Shown here: in pieces, positions 15,072 through 26,900 of the stretch
How the letters are laid out: every line of letters begins with the position of its first letter
Position numbering within the stretch: the first letter of the stretch is position 1
Assembly (NCBI GenBank): GCA_944389085.1
Contig: CALXLB010000066.1
Coordinates: 1-58,948, forward strand
From: an uncultured Spirochaetaceae bacterium
GTDB taxonomy: Bacteria; Spirochaetota; Spirochaetia; Sphaerochaetales; Sphaerochaetaceae
DNA length: 58,948 nt
Direction of reading: 5' to 3'
The notes under the pieces: generated by a model
What the model saw: only the letters and a program-made list of their open reading frames with translations
Database searches by the model: none
What the model was told of the DNA's origin: nothing
Position numbers and translations under genes: made by a program

Positions 15072-17921
15072 ATGGCAATGATGCCACGCCGTGACAGAAG
15101 CGCATATTACGGTTCACTGCAGGGCAATTCACAGATGGCTGGTGAGAAAGCCAGAACTGAAGCCCAGAAAAGCAGCATAGATAATGATACGACCCTGGCA
15201 AGAAAGGATATAAAGCTTGCCGAGACAAAATTCCAGAACAACTACAATGCTGGTAAGCAGGTTGTAACTGGCCTTGTCAATCTGGTGTATACAGGTCTTA
15301 CAGGGGATTTCTCTCCGATATTAGGGGATAAGATCAATTCCCTTATCCAGGACAGCCAGACACAGCAGGCGAATGCGGAACTCCTTCCGATCCTCACGGA
15401 AGGAGCAAGAATAGCAAAGGAGTCTCTTGCTTCCGGCGCTTCCAGGTATCAGGAGGTGGAGGTCTTTGATTCCGAAGGAAACTCAAAAGGCAAGCAGCTT
15501 GCATTCACACCGGGAGATGACCTGAAGAAATGGTATGAGGATGCCATGGCTTCTGTTGACAGCATGGGGTTTCTTCCTGGCGTAACTGATAAGATGAAAG
15601 CCAACCTGACAAGCTCTTATTGGGCGAATGTCCAGCAGCTTCAGTCTGACGCGATAGATAAGGCATATACAGACCTCGAGAATGCCTATGCCACGAATCT
15701 TGAAACAGCTCTTGTCTCCGATGCTCAGCTGTATGCACAGTATAATGGAGAACTCCCCGAAGGCGTACATTATCAGGGCATGGCCATCATAGCAGGACGC
15801 TCTGATTTCTCTGATATGAGAAAACAGTCTGAAGCTGTCGAGTATTTCGACAATCTCAGGCACCTTGCTGTCCAGGATAAGGCCGTAAGCATCGGGCGGA
15901 CAAGCAAGGATGGGCTTGCAGCCGTCGACAGATATCTCCAGGAACAGAAGTTCCTTACTCCGCAGGAGAGGAATTCATATTATGCCATTGCCGCGACTTC
16001 TTTCCAGCAGATGGATAATGCTTATTCATCGCAGGCTGAAGATATGATGGCTGACGCATTCATCTCTGGCGGCTCTACTCCAGGCCAGGTAATGAAGGAA
16101 ATTCAGGATATAGGAAAGGCAAACAATATTCCCGACTCAATCCTCAATCACATGATTGAGACAGCAAAAACCGAACAGCGTACAGGTGTGAGAGCTATGG
16201 TTGCAAACCAGCTCCAGGCTGACATGAACGGCGGGCTCAAGGATATGGTTGAGACAAGAGACGGCATCCAGTCTGGCGCTTTTGATGCATGGTTCGAGAA
16301 TATGCCAGAAGAGAAGGTATCAGCCATTGCGCAATACGATGCGAAAATCCAGGAAGCCTATGCTGACCTGTCTCCTTACCTCAGCATGACCCCGGAGGAT
16401 CTTGAGAAAGCCGACAAGGAAGTGGTCGATGCCTTTAAGAATGACCTGGATGGATTGAAGACAAAATATGAGATAGGGGTTCCTGGGGAGCAGATAATGA
16501 AAGAACTGGATGCCATGCTTCCAGGCTATCAGGACCAGCTTCAGACCTCATCAGGCTATAACTCATTCCTTGCCGCAAAGCAGAAATTCACACAGGATAA
16601 TTTCAATGAGCTTCCTGCTAATGTGAAAGTCGAAGCGGAAGCTTCATTTGATTCATTCATGCTTGGCATGGGAATAGACCCTGATTCCAGAAACCTCTCC
16701 GAAGAGCAGAAGAAGATGCTCCAGGATGTTGAGAATTATTACCTCGGGCTTGTGTCTGACCTTACGTTCGAAGTCGGACGCAATAACATTACAGCTGCAG
16801 ATTATAATGCGCTGCTGCAGAAAGCCTATCAGGGATATCTTCTTGACGGAAAGCTTGTCAGCAAAGACCTCTCTACAAAGGTGAAGCTTCCAGATGCGGA
16901 AACTCCGGTTTCCGCAGTAATGCCTGATAATCTCAGCTATGTCGACCGCATATGGCAGGATGACAAGGGCAACTCCCTTGTATATCTCAACGACTATGCC
17001 GGATACAGCTCTGAGACAAGATATGACCCTGAGAGCGGAACAGTCATAGAGATACCGCTTGATTCCTCAAGGCGCCCGCAGTATTCCTTCTACAGCGGAG
17101 GCGTACAGGAGACATACGACAATCTTGAATCGTTCTTCAGGACGCCTCTTGTTGATTATCTGCAGGTGGATGATGCATCCGTCACATCATCTCCGTTCGT
17201 CTATGCTGATGGGACCGCGATAGCTGTTCCTGAGTTCCATGTAACAAATGGAACGGAACAGGACCATTACATAATCCAGGATGGCTGTTTCAAGAAGTAC
17301 TTCCCTGATGAGAAACGCTGGGTCTCAGTCGCGAAGCTGAACGATGATGGCTCCGTTACCAGCCTGGATATTTCCACAGGAAAAGAGATTCCGACATCAC
17401 GTTATCTCCAGAAAGGAAACAAAGACTCGGATTATACGAAGTACATACATCTCGGCAATGGTGCGGTTTCAGTAGACCCAGAGATAGTGAACATGCCTGG
17501 ATATGACTATGAGAAGATCTCAGCTTACGTGGACAGCGATAAAGCCTATTCAAAAGTGAGGGATTCCATCAAGGATGCGCTCCATAGCTATGAGATGGGA
17601 AAACAGCAGCCTGAACCGGGCGATAAAGCAGAGCCTGATGACAAGGAAACAGCAGAACCTGCCGCAGAACAGCCTGTCGAGGCAGATGAGCCATCCGGCA
17701 GCGGAATCACCGCAGACAATATCCAGGATTTTATAAAGCCTGAATATGAGATAACTCCGCAGGGACGCCAGCTTACGGGAGTAACAATCAATCCAGAGAT
17801 ATACAGCATGGATGGTTACAGCAAATCAGAAGTCATCAATCTTGCGAGAAACACTCCTAAGCTGTCACAGGTATGGCAGATGGTTGCGAGAGAACTGAAG
17901 GATAAGAAGGAGGATAACTGA
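15072..17921 (+). CDS. Putative internal virion protein, 949 aa
   Basis: A large, mostly helical protein with many Gln/Asp/Ala residues and no signal peptide. Around residues 55-85 is a moderately hydrophobic region (VVTGLVNLVYTGLTGDF). The last 250 residues are more beta-like, followed by an acidic Pro/Glu linker (about residues 840-875). Size and gene order suggest the T7 gp15-like ejection protein. No enzymatic motif was recognised. It starts 12 bp after the previous stop behind GGAGG and is separated from the next gene by only 1 bp. Confidence 0.6.
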   Translation: MAMMPRRDRSAYYGSLQGNSQMAGEKARTEAQKSSIDNDTTLARKDIKLAETKFQNNYNAGKQVVTGLVNLVYTGLTGDFSPILGDKINSLIQDSQTQQANAELLPILTEGARIAKESLASGASRYQEVEVFDSEGNSKGKQLAFTPGDDLKKWYEDAMASVDSMGFLPGVTDKMKANLTSSYWANVQQLQSDAIDKAYTDLENAYATNLETALVSDAQLYAQYNGELPEGVHYQGMAIIAGRSDFSDMRKQSEAVEYFDNLRHLAVQDKAVSIGRTSKDGLAAVDRYLQEQKFLTPQERNSYYAIAATSFQQMDNAYSSQAEDMMADAFISGGSTPGQVMKEIQDIGKANNIPDSILNHMIETAKTEQRTGVRAMVANQLQADMNGGLKDMVETRDGIQSGAFDAWFENMPEEKVSAIAQYDAKIQEAYADLSPYLSMTPEDLEKADKEVVDAFKNDLDGLKTKYEIGVPGEQIMKELDAMLPGYQDQLQTSSGYNSFLAAKQKFTQDNFNELPANVKVEAEASFDSFMLGMGIDPDSRNLSEEQKKMLQDVENYYLGLVSDLTFEVGRNNITAADYNALLQKAYQGYLLDGKLVSKDLSTKVKLPDAETPVSAVMPDNLSYVDRIWQDDKGNSLVYLNDYAGYSSETRYDPESGTVIEIPLDSSRRPQYSFYSGGVQETYDNLESFFRTPLVDYLQVDDASVTSSPFVYADGTAIAVPEFHVTNGTEQDHYIIQDGCFKKYFPDEKRWVSVAKLNDDGSVTSLDISTGKEIPTSRYLQKGNKDSDYTKYIHLGNGAVSVDPEIVNMPGYDYEKISAYVDSDKAYSKVRDSIKDALHSYEMGKQQPEPGDKAEPDDKETAEPAAEQPVEADEPSGSGITADNIQDFIKPEYEITPQGRQLTGVTINPEIYSMDGYSKSEVINLARNTPKLSQVWQMVARELKDKKEDN

Positions 17922-17922
17922 T

Positions 17923-20900
17923 ATGCCTTATGGAGCATTGCAGGGGGATCTATATACAATGGCAGCTGGAACCAACTATGCCTCTGCCAATAATCCGGCG
18001 GAGCTTCTGAAGAAAGGCATATCGCCTTCCAGGAACCAGAGACAGGATAAACAGGAGAATGACGAAGAGCAGACGAAGGAAGAGGACAGCAGAGTTTCTT
18101 CTGGTCTTCTCGAAGGGATAAAAACCAGAGGCCAGCAGAAGCTTGATAATCTTGTCCAGACTCCGGAGGCTCAGCAGGAAGCCAGGGATGTATCTATCCT
18201 TGATTCAGTATCGATGATAGATGAGCAGTACAGGATGATGTACGGAGACAGGTATGGGCTCACGCCAGAGGAGACGCAGGTCTTCAATACCCTTGTCTCT
18301 TCTTCAGAGAATCCGGAAGATGCCGCTTCAAGATTCCTGACTTCTCATGCTATTGCGAAGAAGACAGGAATGTCGCAGTCAGCTGTCTTCCAGAACCTTG
18401 ATGCGATGTCTGAGTATTATCTGGGCCGCAAGTATGTAACAGGTGATACGAGCCTGTATCAGATGATTGAAGGTGGCTTTGATGAAGTAAAGCTGTCGGA
18501 TATCAAAGGCGAGTGGAGGGATGCAGTACTTAGATATGGTACAGAATCCCATGAAGCGAAGGAGATAGAACAGAGGGTTCTGGAGGAAGAGGCAAGACTG
18601 GGTGGGCCAGAGAATCTTGTTCCGAAGACAAGACGCCAGCGTATGGGGCAGATGCTTTTCGGGAATCTTGGCTATATGTTCGAAGGGCTTGAACATGGCG
18701 GTTACGCAAGCATGGCAACCCAGGCTGTCACATATGGCATTGCTCTTGCTGTTCCGTTTTTCCTTGGTCCAGCCGCGGCTCTGACTGCTGTTCCTACTGT
18801 CCTTGCTGCAGGAAAGGCCGCATCTGGCGTGGTCGGAACCATGGCAACAGGGCTCCGATATAAGGAGATGACTGAGAACAATACTTTCTGGGCCAATGCG
18901 CATGCAACAGATGATGAAGGCAATCCTATTCCTATGGATGTCGGCGCAAATATCTGGACAAGCTGGGTGAACGGAATGTTCGTAGGAGCCGCAGAAGTAC
19001 TTCTTGATGGCCTGACAGCGAGAGGCCTGAGCAGTTTCATTGCCCCGAAGCTTAAGAAATTCGGTTTCTCTGATTTCGTGGTAGACCTCCTTGTCGACCC
19101 GAATTCGAAATCCCTGGCATCAAGGACCGCATATGTCCTTGTGGATTATCTTGCTGGTGCGGCAGATGAAGGCGTCCTGGAAGAAGGGTCTGAGTCCATA
19201 GTGGACTATATAACAAGCTATGCCTATAAGAAACTTGCCGGCGCTGATGTCAAGTTCGATCTCCGGGGAATGATTTCAGATTATGTCCGTTCTGCTCTGG
19301 ATGGCGGTCTGATGGGACTCGCCTATGGTGCAATCGGTATCCCGAGTTCTCTGAGAGGATATAATGACATCTCCCTGGAACTTATCGATGAAGCCATACG
19401 AACAGATTCGAAAGAGGTCTTTATTGAGAAAACAAATGAGAAGCGTCCAGACATTGTTCCTGAGTCAGATTTCCATAGGGCCCAGGATACAGTATTCGAG
19501 AACATCCAGAATGTAAAAGAGTCCATCAGGAACAAAGGAGTGCTTCAGCGTAATGATATAGCTGTTGAGGAACTCTATGATTCTGTCGATGCTCAGACGG
19601 GAGAGGAGACACAGGTTCTTCCTGATGGAAGCGTGTATCGCACTCCTGATACGAAAAGACTCTATACACAGACAGAGGAATCAAATGGAAGACGCCGCGT
19701 ATATGCAGGAGACCCGAATAGCCATGCAATCTATGGCTATGCTGAGGTAAGCACTGATGGCGATACTCTGACAGTCGGCTCTGTGAGAATCCGCCCAGGC
19801 TATGAGGGCATAAGAGCAGAGCTTGTCCAGGAAGCAATCTCATCACAGCGTACCGGCGAGAGTAATATCGAATGGAATCCTGAGACAGAGGGGCTTCAGG
19901 GGGTAAGGGAGCTTCTTATCCAGAACAATCCGAGGGGTAGGGAAGCCGGGCTTGATTATGGTGCTGACTTCTCTTTTTCACAGGACCATGATATCCAGGG
20001 AACCGCTGCAGATATCAGAACAGCGATGCCTCATCTTTCAAAAGCCGAGAGCGTGGTTGCGGCACGTATGATATCCATTGCGGATGCCGATAACTCTCTT
20101 TCTTCTCTCAATGATGGGAAGATGGTTCGCTCCAAGACAGATCTGCCAAGCAGGTACAGGGGAGCGGCACAGGCGGCGAGAGCAATCATCTATGCCGGAC
20201 AGAATGCCGATTTCTCGACATTCAGCCATGAGCTTTTCCATGTTAATTCAGCCCAGAGGCCGAATGAGGCAAGACAGCTTTCGAATGCTGTCAGAAACTC
20301 ATTCTCAGATGAAGCCTCAAAAGCCAACCTCAGAAAGTTCATAGAGGAATCGAAAGAGATATGGGGACCTTCTTTCAATGTTGATGAAGTAATGCAGCAT
20401 CTTGAGTCAATCTCCCCAGAGGCCGATGCCTCAATGTGGACAAGAGCACAATCAGAAGACCTTGCGCGCCTTGCAGAAGCTTATCTCACAGCAGACAATT
20501 CAAAGCGCTCATCGCTTTCCGAAGCCATCAGGAACATACTTCATAAAATCGCAGAGTTCATGCGCCAGATCTACCAGACTGTAAGGCATACGGTTCCTCT
20601 CTCGAAGGAGATAACAGACGCGTATGACGCGATAATGTATAAATCAGGCGGTTCTGAGAAGGCTGCAAAGCAAAACAACGGCATTCAGCATCAATCAAAG
20701 CATGTTATCCGTATGCCTATAAGAGAGAATACCTATGAAGCTGCAATAGAGCTCGCAATAGAAGCTCATCCGCAGTTCGTGAAGGATATAGAAGATATCA
20801 GAAAACTGGTAGGTGCAGATGAATCTGATATATCTATCAGACCAACCTTAAAATCGAAGAAAAGATCAGATGAGAAAGTCCTTGGGGATTATGGTGGGGA

Positions 20901-23900
20901 CTATGGACAGAACCTGGACTATGATGGCGCAATGATTAAGTTCGATAGTCTTACAGATGCAGAGAATGCATGGAATAAGGTAAAGGAGGCCTATGGCGAT
21001 AGGATAGTAAAGAATAAACATCTGATTACACCAATGGGATATGAGGATTACAAGGCCAATATCAGAATGGACAACGGATTCATAGCAGAAATTCAATTCC
21101 TTGATAAGGATTATTTCTTCATCAAGGAAGAAATCGGTCATGATCTGTATGAAATATCCCGTACTATAACGGAATTCAAGAAACATGGTGTAGAAGGTTT
21201 TAATACACTTCAGGAAGCTATAGACACTTGGAGCGCAGAAGAATACAGGTTAGCAAAGACTTATGCGAATGACAGAGGGGCTTATGAGAGTTCAGAAGCT
21301 AGACGCAGTGCCGTATCCTCATCGATAAGGCAAGCATTGTCTTCAGCCCTATCGAGATACCAGGTTAGTTCTGAATCTGTTAATGCTCTTTCTTCTATCT
21401 CTTTGCCATCATCGGAAGGGATAAGCCTAGATACTGGCGAGATTGTAGTAGCTTCTATTTTAAATGGGATATCATCGATCTCAACATATCTAAAAGATTC
21501 TGGCATCATGCCCTCCACTAAGAGTATAGACTCTCAGAGCAAAGGTGGCAACCTAGTATTTCAGGGTGGAGAACAATACCAGACTACAGAAGAAAGATTG
21601 AAATCAGACCCTATGAATTTCGATTCAGAAGGCCGCCATCTTGCACCTAATGGAAAGCCATCAAATCTCCCATATGAACAGTGGGTAACAGTAAGGACGC
21701 CGGCATTCAAGGAATGGTTCGGAGACTGGATGAATGCCCCGGAGAATGCATCGAGGATTGTAGATGAAAATGGAGAACCAGAGATCGTCTATCATGGCAC
21801 AGCTAGCGAGTTCTCCGTTTTTGACAGAAGCTACCTTGGAAGCTCTACAGAAGCAAAATCCGCCAGACTTGGATTCTTCTTTACAAACAATCAGAGAACA
21901 GCAGAGGGATACGGAAATTATGCCTCCGGAAATGAAGCTAGACAGCTATACAAAAGAGTTCTTGAACTCGAAAGACAGGGACGCTGGGAAGAAGCCAATC
22001 AGCTAGAGCTTCGTGTCGAAGAGCTTGCGCTGCAAAAAAGCAACGGTATTGTAATGCCCGCTTTCCTCAACATAAGGAATCCATATGTCGTTGATGCCGA
22101 TGGTGCAAGTTTCAAAGAGACAGGAAAGATTTTCTCCGAATTTGAACCGGATAAATATGATGGCATGGCCGTCTATTCTCTGAACGATAATATCGATGAC
22201 GACTATGTAGCAGACCATTATATCGCTCTTAATCCTAATCAGATAAAGAGCATCGATAATCGAGGTGCTTTCGATTCATCGAATCCCGATATCTATTTCC
22301 AGGATGATAGGAGTCCGGACACATCGGATCTTACCGAGGCTCAGAAAGCAAAAAGAGACGAGGCCAAGAAGGCCGATGCCAGATACATTGATGGCGACAA
22401 TACGGATCTCGACAGCTTCTATGATGGCTATGATTCTTCCATGGATTCCATAGAGACTCCTGAGGAGGCAGAGGAATTCGCCAGAGTTTACTCTGAATGG
22501 ATAATACCCCCTGACACTGAAGCACTGAATACAGATGCTTCGCTTATCGATGAAGTTGAGGTGCCGTTCTGGGATGATGACGGAACGAATCTTATGCCAG
22601 ATGGAAGCCGTGCACGTTCTGAGGCTGAGTATGAAGCAGCTGTCAACAGTGAGGTTATCCCGCAGAAAGAGGAGGAGGCCGGGCTTGCGCAGCCATCCGC
22701 CCCTGCAGGCGAGAGCGCTGCAGAATCCCAGCAGAGCAAAGAGGCTCCGAAACGCCCTGGCATAAGATATGACGATGCCTTTGACTATGAGCTGACATGG
22801 GAGGAATTTGTCTCCAGAAACAAGCCTGATGTCTCTTATGGGGAAGATCTCTCAGATGCCCAGAAGGATGATATCTTCATAAGCTCTATTCAGGATGATG
22901 ATACTCTTCTGAAGTATCTCGGAATAATAGGAGAGGCATTGTTCCTGAACACCAGAGAGCTTAATGAGGACTGGCATTTCTCTGACCAGATCCAGAGGGA
23001 AAGAATCAAATCAAGGGTTTTCGATACCATCACAAATACAAGCGTCAGGAATGCCTCTCTCACAGCCATGAAAGCAGAACTGCGTGGCTATGACCTTTCG
23101 GACAGGATGAAATCACTCGTGAGAAAAGAGATGAGCGGCAATGCAAGATTCTACCGCAACATTCTCTCATTCATGGTTAGTGATAGCACGATGAAGCCTG
23201 AAGAGCTCATAAAGGATGTGAAGGGACTTGATATCCCACCCAGGGATGCCTTGGATTTAATGCCTATCCCAGAACTCAGAGCACTTGCAGAGACTGCGGA
23301 AGACAGAAGCATTGTTGACCAGATAGAGCGTGGTACGCTAAAAGCTGAAGGCGGTGCTGATGAGGCTAAGACTGAAGAACTGAACAATGCATTGAAATCT
23401 CTTGCAGAAAGAATCCAGAAGCAGGAGACAGAGCTTCGCCAGAACGAAGACGCCGTATCAAGGCTTCAGAAAGATCTGGATTCAGTCACAGCTTCGCTTG
23501 CAGAGAGGGATGAGAATATAGACCATCTCATGGATTCTCTCCGAACAGCTGAGAGAATCACACAAGCATCAGACAGCAAGCTCACCGGTGAGAATCTTGA
23601 AAGCTACTCCATAACTCCTGAGATGAAGAGGCTTGCCAATGAGCTTTCATGGCTGAATGAGAGCAGGTATCTTCAGATTGAAGCTGAGCACAGGAAAGGC
23701 AGAAGCGGCAAGTATGAATATGCAAGGGCCCTCAGAGACGCAAAGACAGAGTACATTACAGACCTTATCTCGTATTTCCCTGGAATCTTTGAAGAGAACG
23801 GGGACAAGTTCGGTAAGCTTTCACACATAAAAGATATCTATGGCCCTTCCGGTTTCAGGGCGGTACAGGAGGTTATTTCCGGAATCAGGGAAGAGCTTCT

Positions 23901-26900
23901 GAAAGAATGGCGCGCTTCAGCATCTGTCTATGCGAGAAAGCTTGCAGACTCAGTGGAAACGACAGCGAAGAAGCTTTCCGATGATATAGATGCTTCTCTT
24001 CGGAAGATGGAAGGCCTACAGAAAGAAATCGACAGGCAGAAAAAGCTGAAAGATGCGATCAAGGGAAATCGAAACAGACAGATATTCGATGCAAGGACCG
24101 AGGAGAGATGGAAGGCCGCAAAGGAAGCACTGGAAGCCGAGAAGAGATACAATGAGGAGCTCCGGAGCTGGAAGAGCTATGCTGAATGGCAGGAGAGAGA
24201 GAACAGAGCTCAGACAGAAGCGATTATCCGCAAAGCGAAAGACGATGCTGCTCTTCTTGCAGATTGGCTGAAAGCAAAGGCAGATGCACGGATTGCGGAA
24301 CTGAAGAAGGAACAGAGGGAGAAGCGGAAGCAGGAGCGTCTTTACAAGCGTATCCAGGAAGAGAAGGCGAAGCTGGGGAAAGCTATCTCAAAGCCTGTCA
24401 ACCTCAATACGACCGACTATGAGACATCGGCCGAGGCCATCATGGCAATCCAGGCTATTTTAGACCCTCATTTCAGACGGGAATGGGTATATGATTTTGA
24501 GAATAATCCCGACGGGACCCCTGACGGAGGAACGATGACAATCCCGGAGGCTATCGCATATCTGCAGAACCTCCAGGAAGATGACAGGAACCGCATCCTC
24601 TCTGTCCTTTCCCCGGAGCTTGTGGCACGTCTCACAGGACAGCGAAATCCTCTCAATGACTTCAGCATTGCGGAACTTAGACAGCTTGCAGAGCAGGTCG
24701 AGGAACTCAGAAGGCGAGGTCGCGAGGTAATGCGTGCAAAGAAGGCTTTCGAACGTGAGACCAGAGAGAGAATCCAGAAAGCGATTATCGAAGCTGTAAA
24801 GAAGGCAGCGAAGAATCTGGACGATACACTCCCTGGTTCAACTGAGCGCATCAAACAGGCACAGGGCATTCTTGCAAAGTGGCGCTCCGCAAAATATATC
24901 ACGATGAGAATGCAGGAGCTCAGCCAGCTTCTTGATGGCGGGCTTGGGCACAGGGGTGCTGCATATCAGCTTCTTGTCGATGAGAAGAGATACCATCAGG
25001 CAAGGGAATGGAAGGCAGTTGACAGCAGAATCTCCAAGATTGCACCTCTTCTCACAAAGGAGGCAGTAAACAGCCTTTTTGAGAATGTCCGGATAGAATT
25101 CAGCGACGGTCTTACGCAGACATATACTGTTGATAAGCTTGCCTACCTTTATCTTTCCCAGTTCGATGAGGATTCAAAGGCGGCGGTAGCCTATGGCAAT
25201 CTTCTCACAGAGGAAGAAAAGGGGACTCTGCTGAATAAAGGCCGGCTTGATGAGAACGGCAGCTTCATCCCTGAGGCTATTTCGCCTGGCACCATAATTG
25301 ATAATGATAAGCTTAAGGCTCTTGGAGACAAAAGATACGGGGAGGCCTTGGAGGTTGCAAAGACACAACTCGAAGGGAAAGGGCTTATGCCTCTTGTGGA
25401 GGCAATAAAAGCAGACTTTGCAGATCCGGAGAATTTCCGCCGTCTCAATAAGGCTTCTATCGAGGCATATAACACTCCGCTAAAGAGGGTACTGAGTTAT
25501 CTTCCGATAATGAGGCAGGACCTCAGAGGAGATAATTTCCACAATAACATGGCTGATGCGCTGTTCAATCTCAATACCGGAGACTTCAGCGCAGCTATCG
25601 ACAAGGGCATGACTATCAGCCGCATCAAGATTGCTCCGCGCAATCAGAGAGGAGTTAATATGTCGCTTCTGGAAGTCTGGCAGAAATCAGTAAGAAATCA
25701 GGAGCATCTGATTGAATTCGCCCAGTACTCGAAGAAGCTGAGAGGAGTCTTCGGAAACAATGCGACAGAGCTTGTATCGACTGTGGATAGGGTTTATTCA
25801 CCGGCTCTCATGAACGAGGTAAAAGGCTATATCGATTACGTCATCAATCCGAATTCCGGACAGCCTAAGACCAATTTCGACAAGACACTGAAGAATCTCA
25901 GAGGCAGAACCGGTGCAGCATATCTTGGATGGAAGCTTCCAGGCGTAGTGCTGCAGTTCTGTACATCTGCCTGGCCATTCCTGCAGGATATGAGCCCTGC
26001 CACGCTTCTGAAAGGCTATCTGAAGATAGCTTCAGGAGGAACAGATGTTCTGAATATGATCTATGAGAAGTCTCCGATGATGAAGCACAGAACCATGAGC
26101 ACAGTTGTTCAGGAAGCCCTTGAGAGACGCGGCGATATCAACAGGACAAAGGCCGGAAGAGCAATGGACAGGTTCAATGAAATAGGCCAGCTCGGGCTCA
26201 CGTGGGTGGATAAAGTCCTGGTCGCTGGCGGATGGTTAGGGGCTTATGAGACAGCGCTTCAGAAGAACCTTGATGCAGGTATGGATACGACACTTGCGGA
26301 TGCTGCAGCTGTGAAGACGGCGGATGATATCGTTCTAAGGGTACAGCCTGCAGGTGATAGTACAGAGCTCCCTTCCATGTTCAGGAATTCCAATGAGCTT
26401 GTGAAGATATTCCTCCAGTTCCAGTCGTCTATGAGCGTCATCTTCAACAACCTCATCTGGGATAACATAGGCTTTGCCAGAAATAGGCAGTTCGGAAAGG
26501 TCATTGCTTCTGTTGTCTCCTATGGCATGGCAGGCCTTATGCTCGGTCTTGCCGCTGATGGATTCGATGATGATGACGATAGCAAGGATAAGGCAAAGAA
26601 GCTTGGCTATTGGTTTATGACGCAGGGGGTTGAGTCATTCCCGGTATTCGGTTCCGATATCTCTATGATTCTCCAGAGAACCATCACCGGCGAAAGGGAT
26701 TACTATGGCAATGGCACTGACATGTTCCCTGGCATCACTAAGATATTCTCGGGCATTGAGGATATCGTGGCTTCTGATAAGCCTTTCCTTGAAGGCGTAA
26801 AGGATATTGCCTATGGTGCCGGAATCTTCGCAGGAGCTCCGGTATCAGGATTCAAGAACCTGAAGAGGGTTGCTGAAGAAGGTCCTGCAGCGCTTCTTGG

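Noticed and set aside
21541..22300. Separate ADP-ribosyltransferase gene
   Set aside because: The domain is in frame within the giant protein, with no stop or ribosome site around it, so it is a segment and not a gene.
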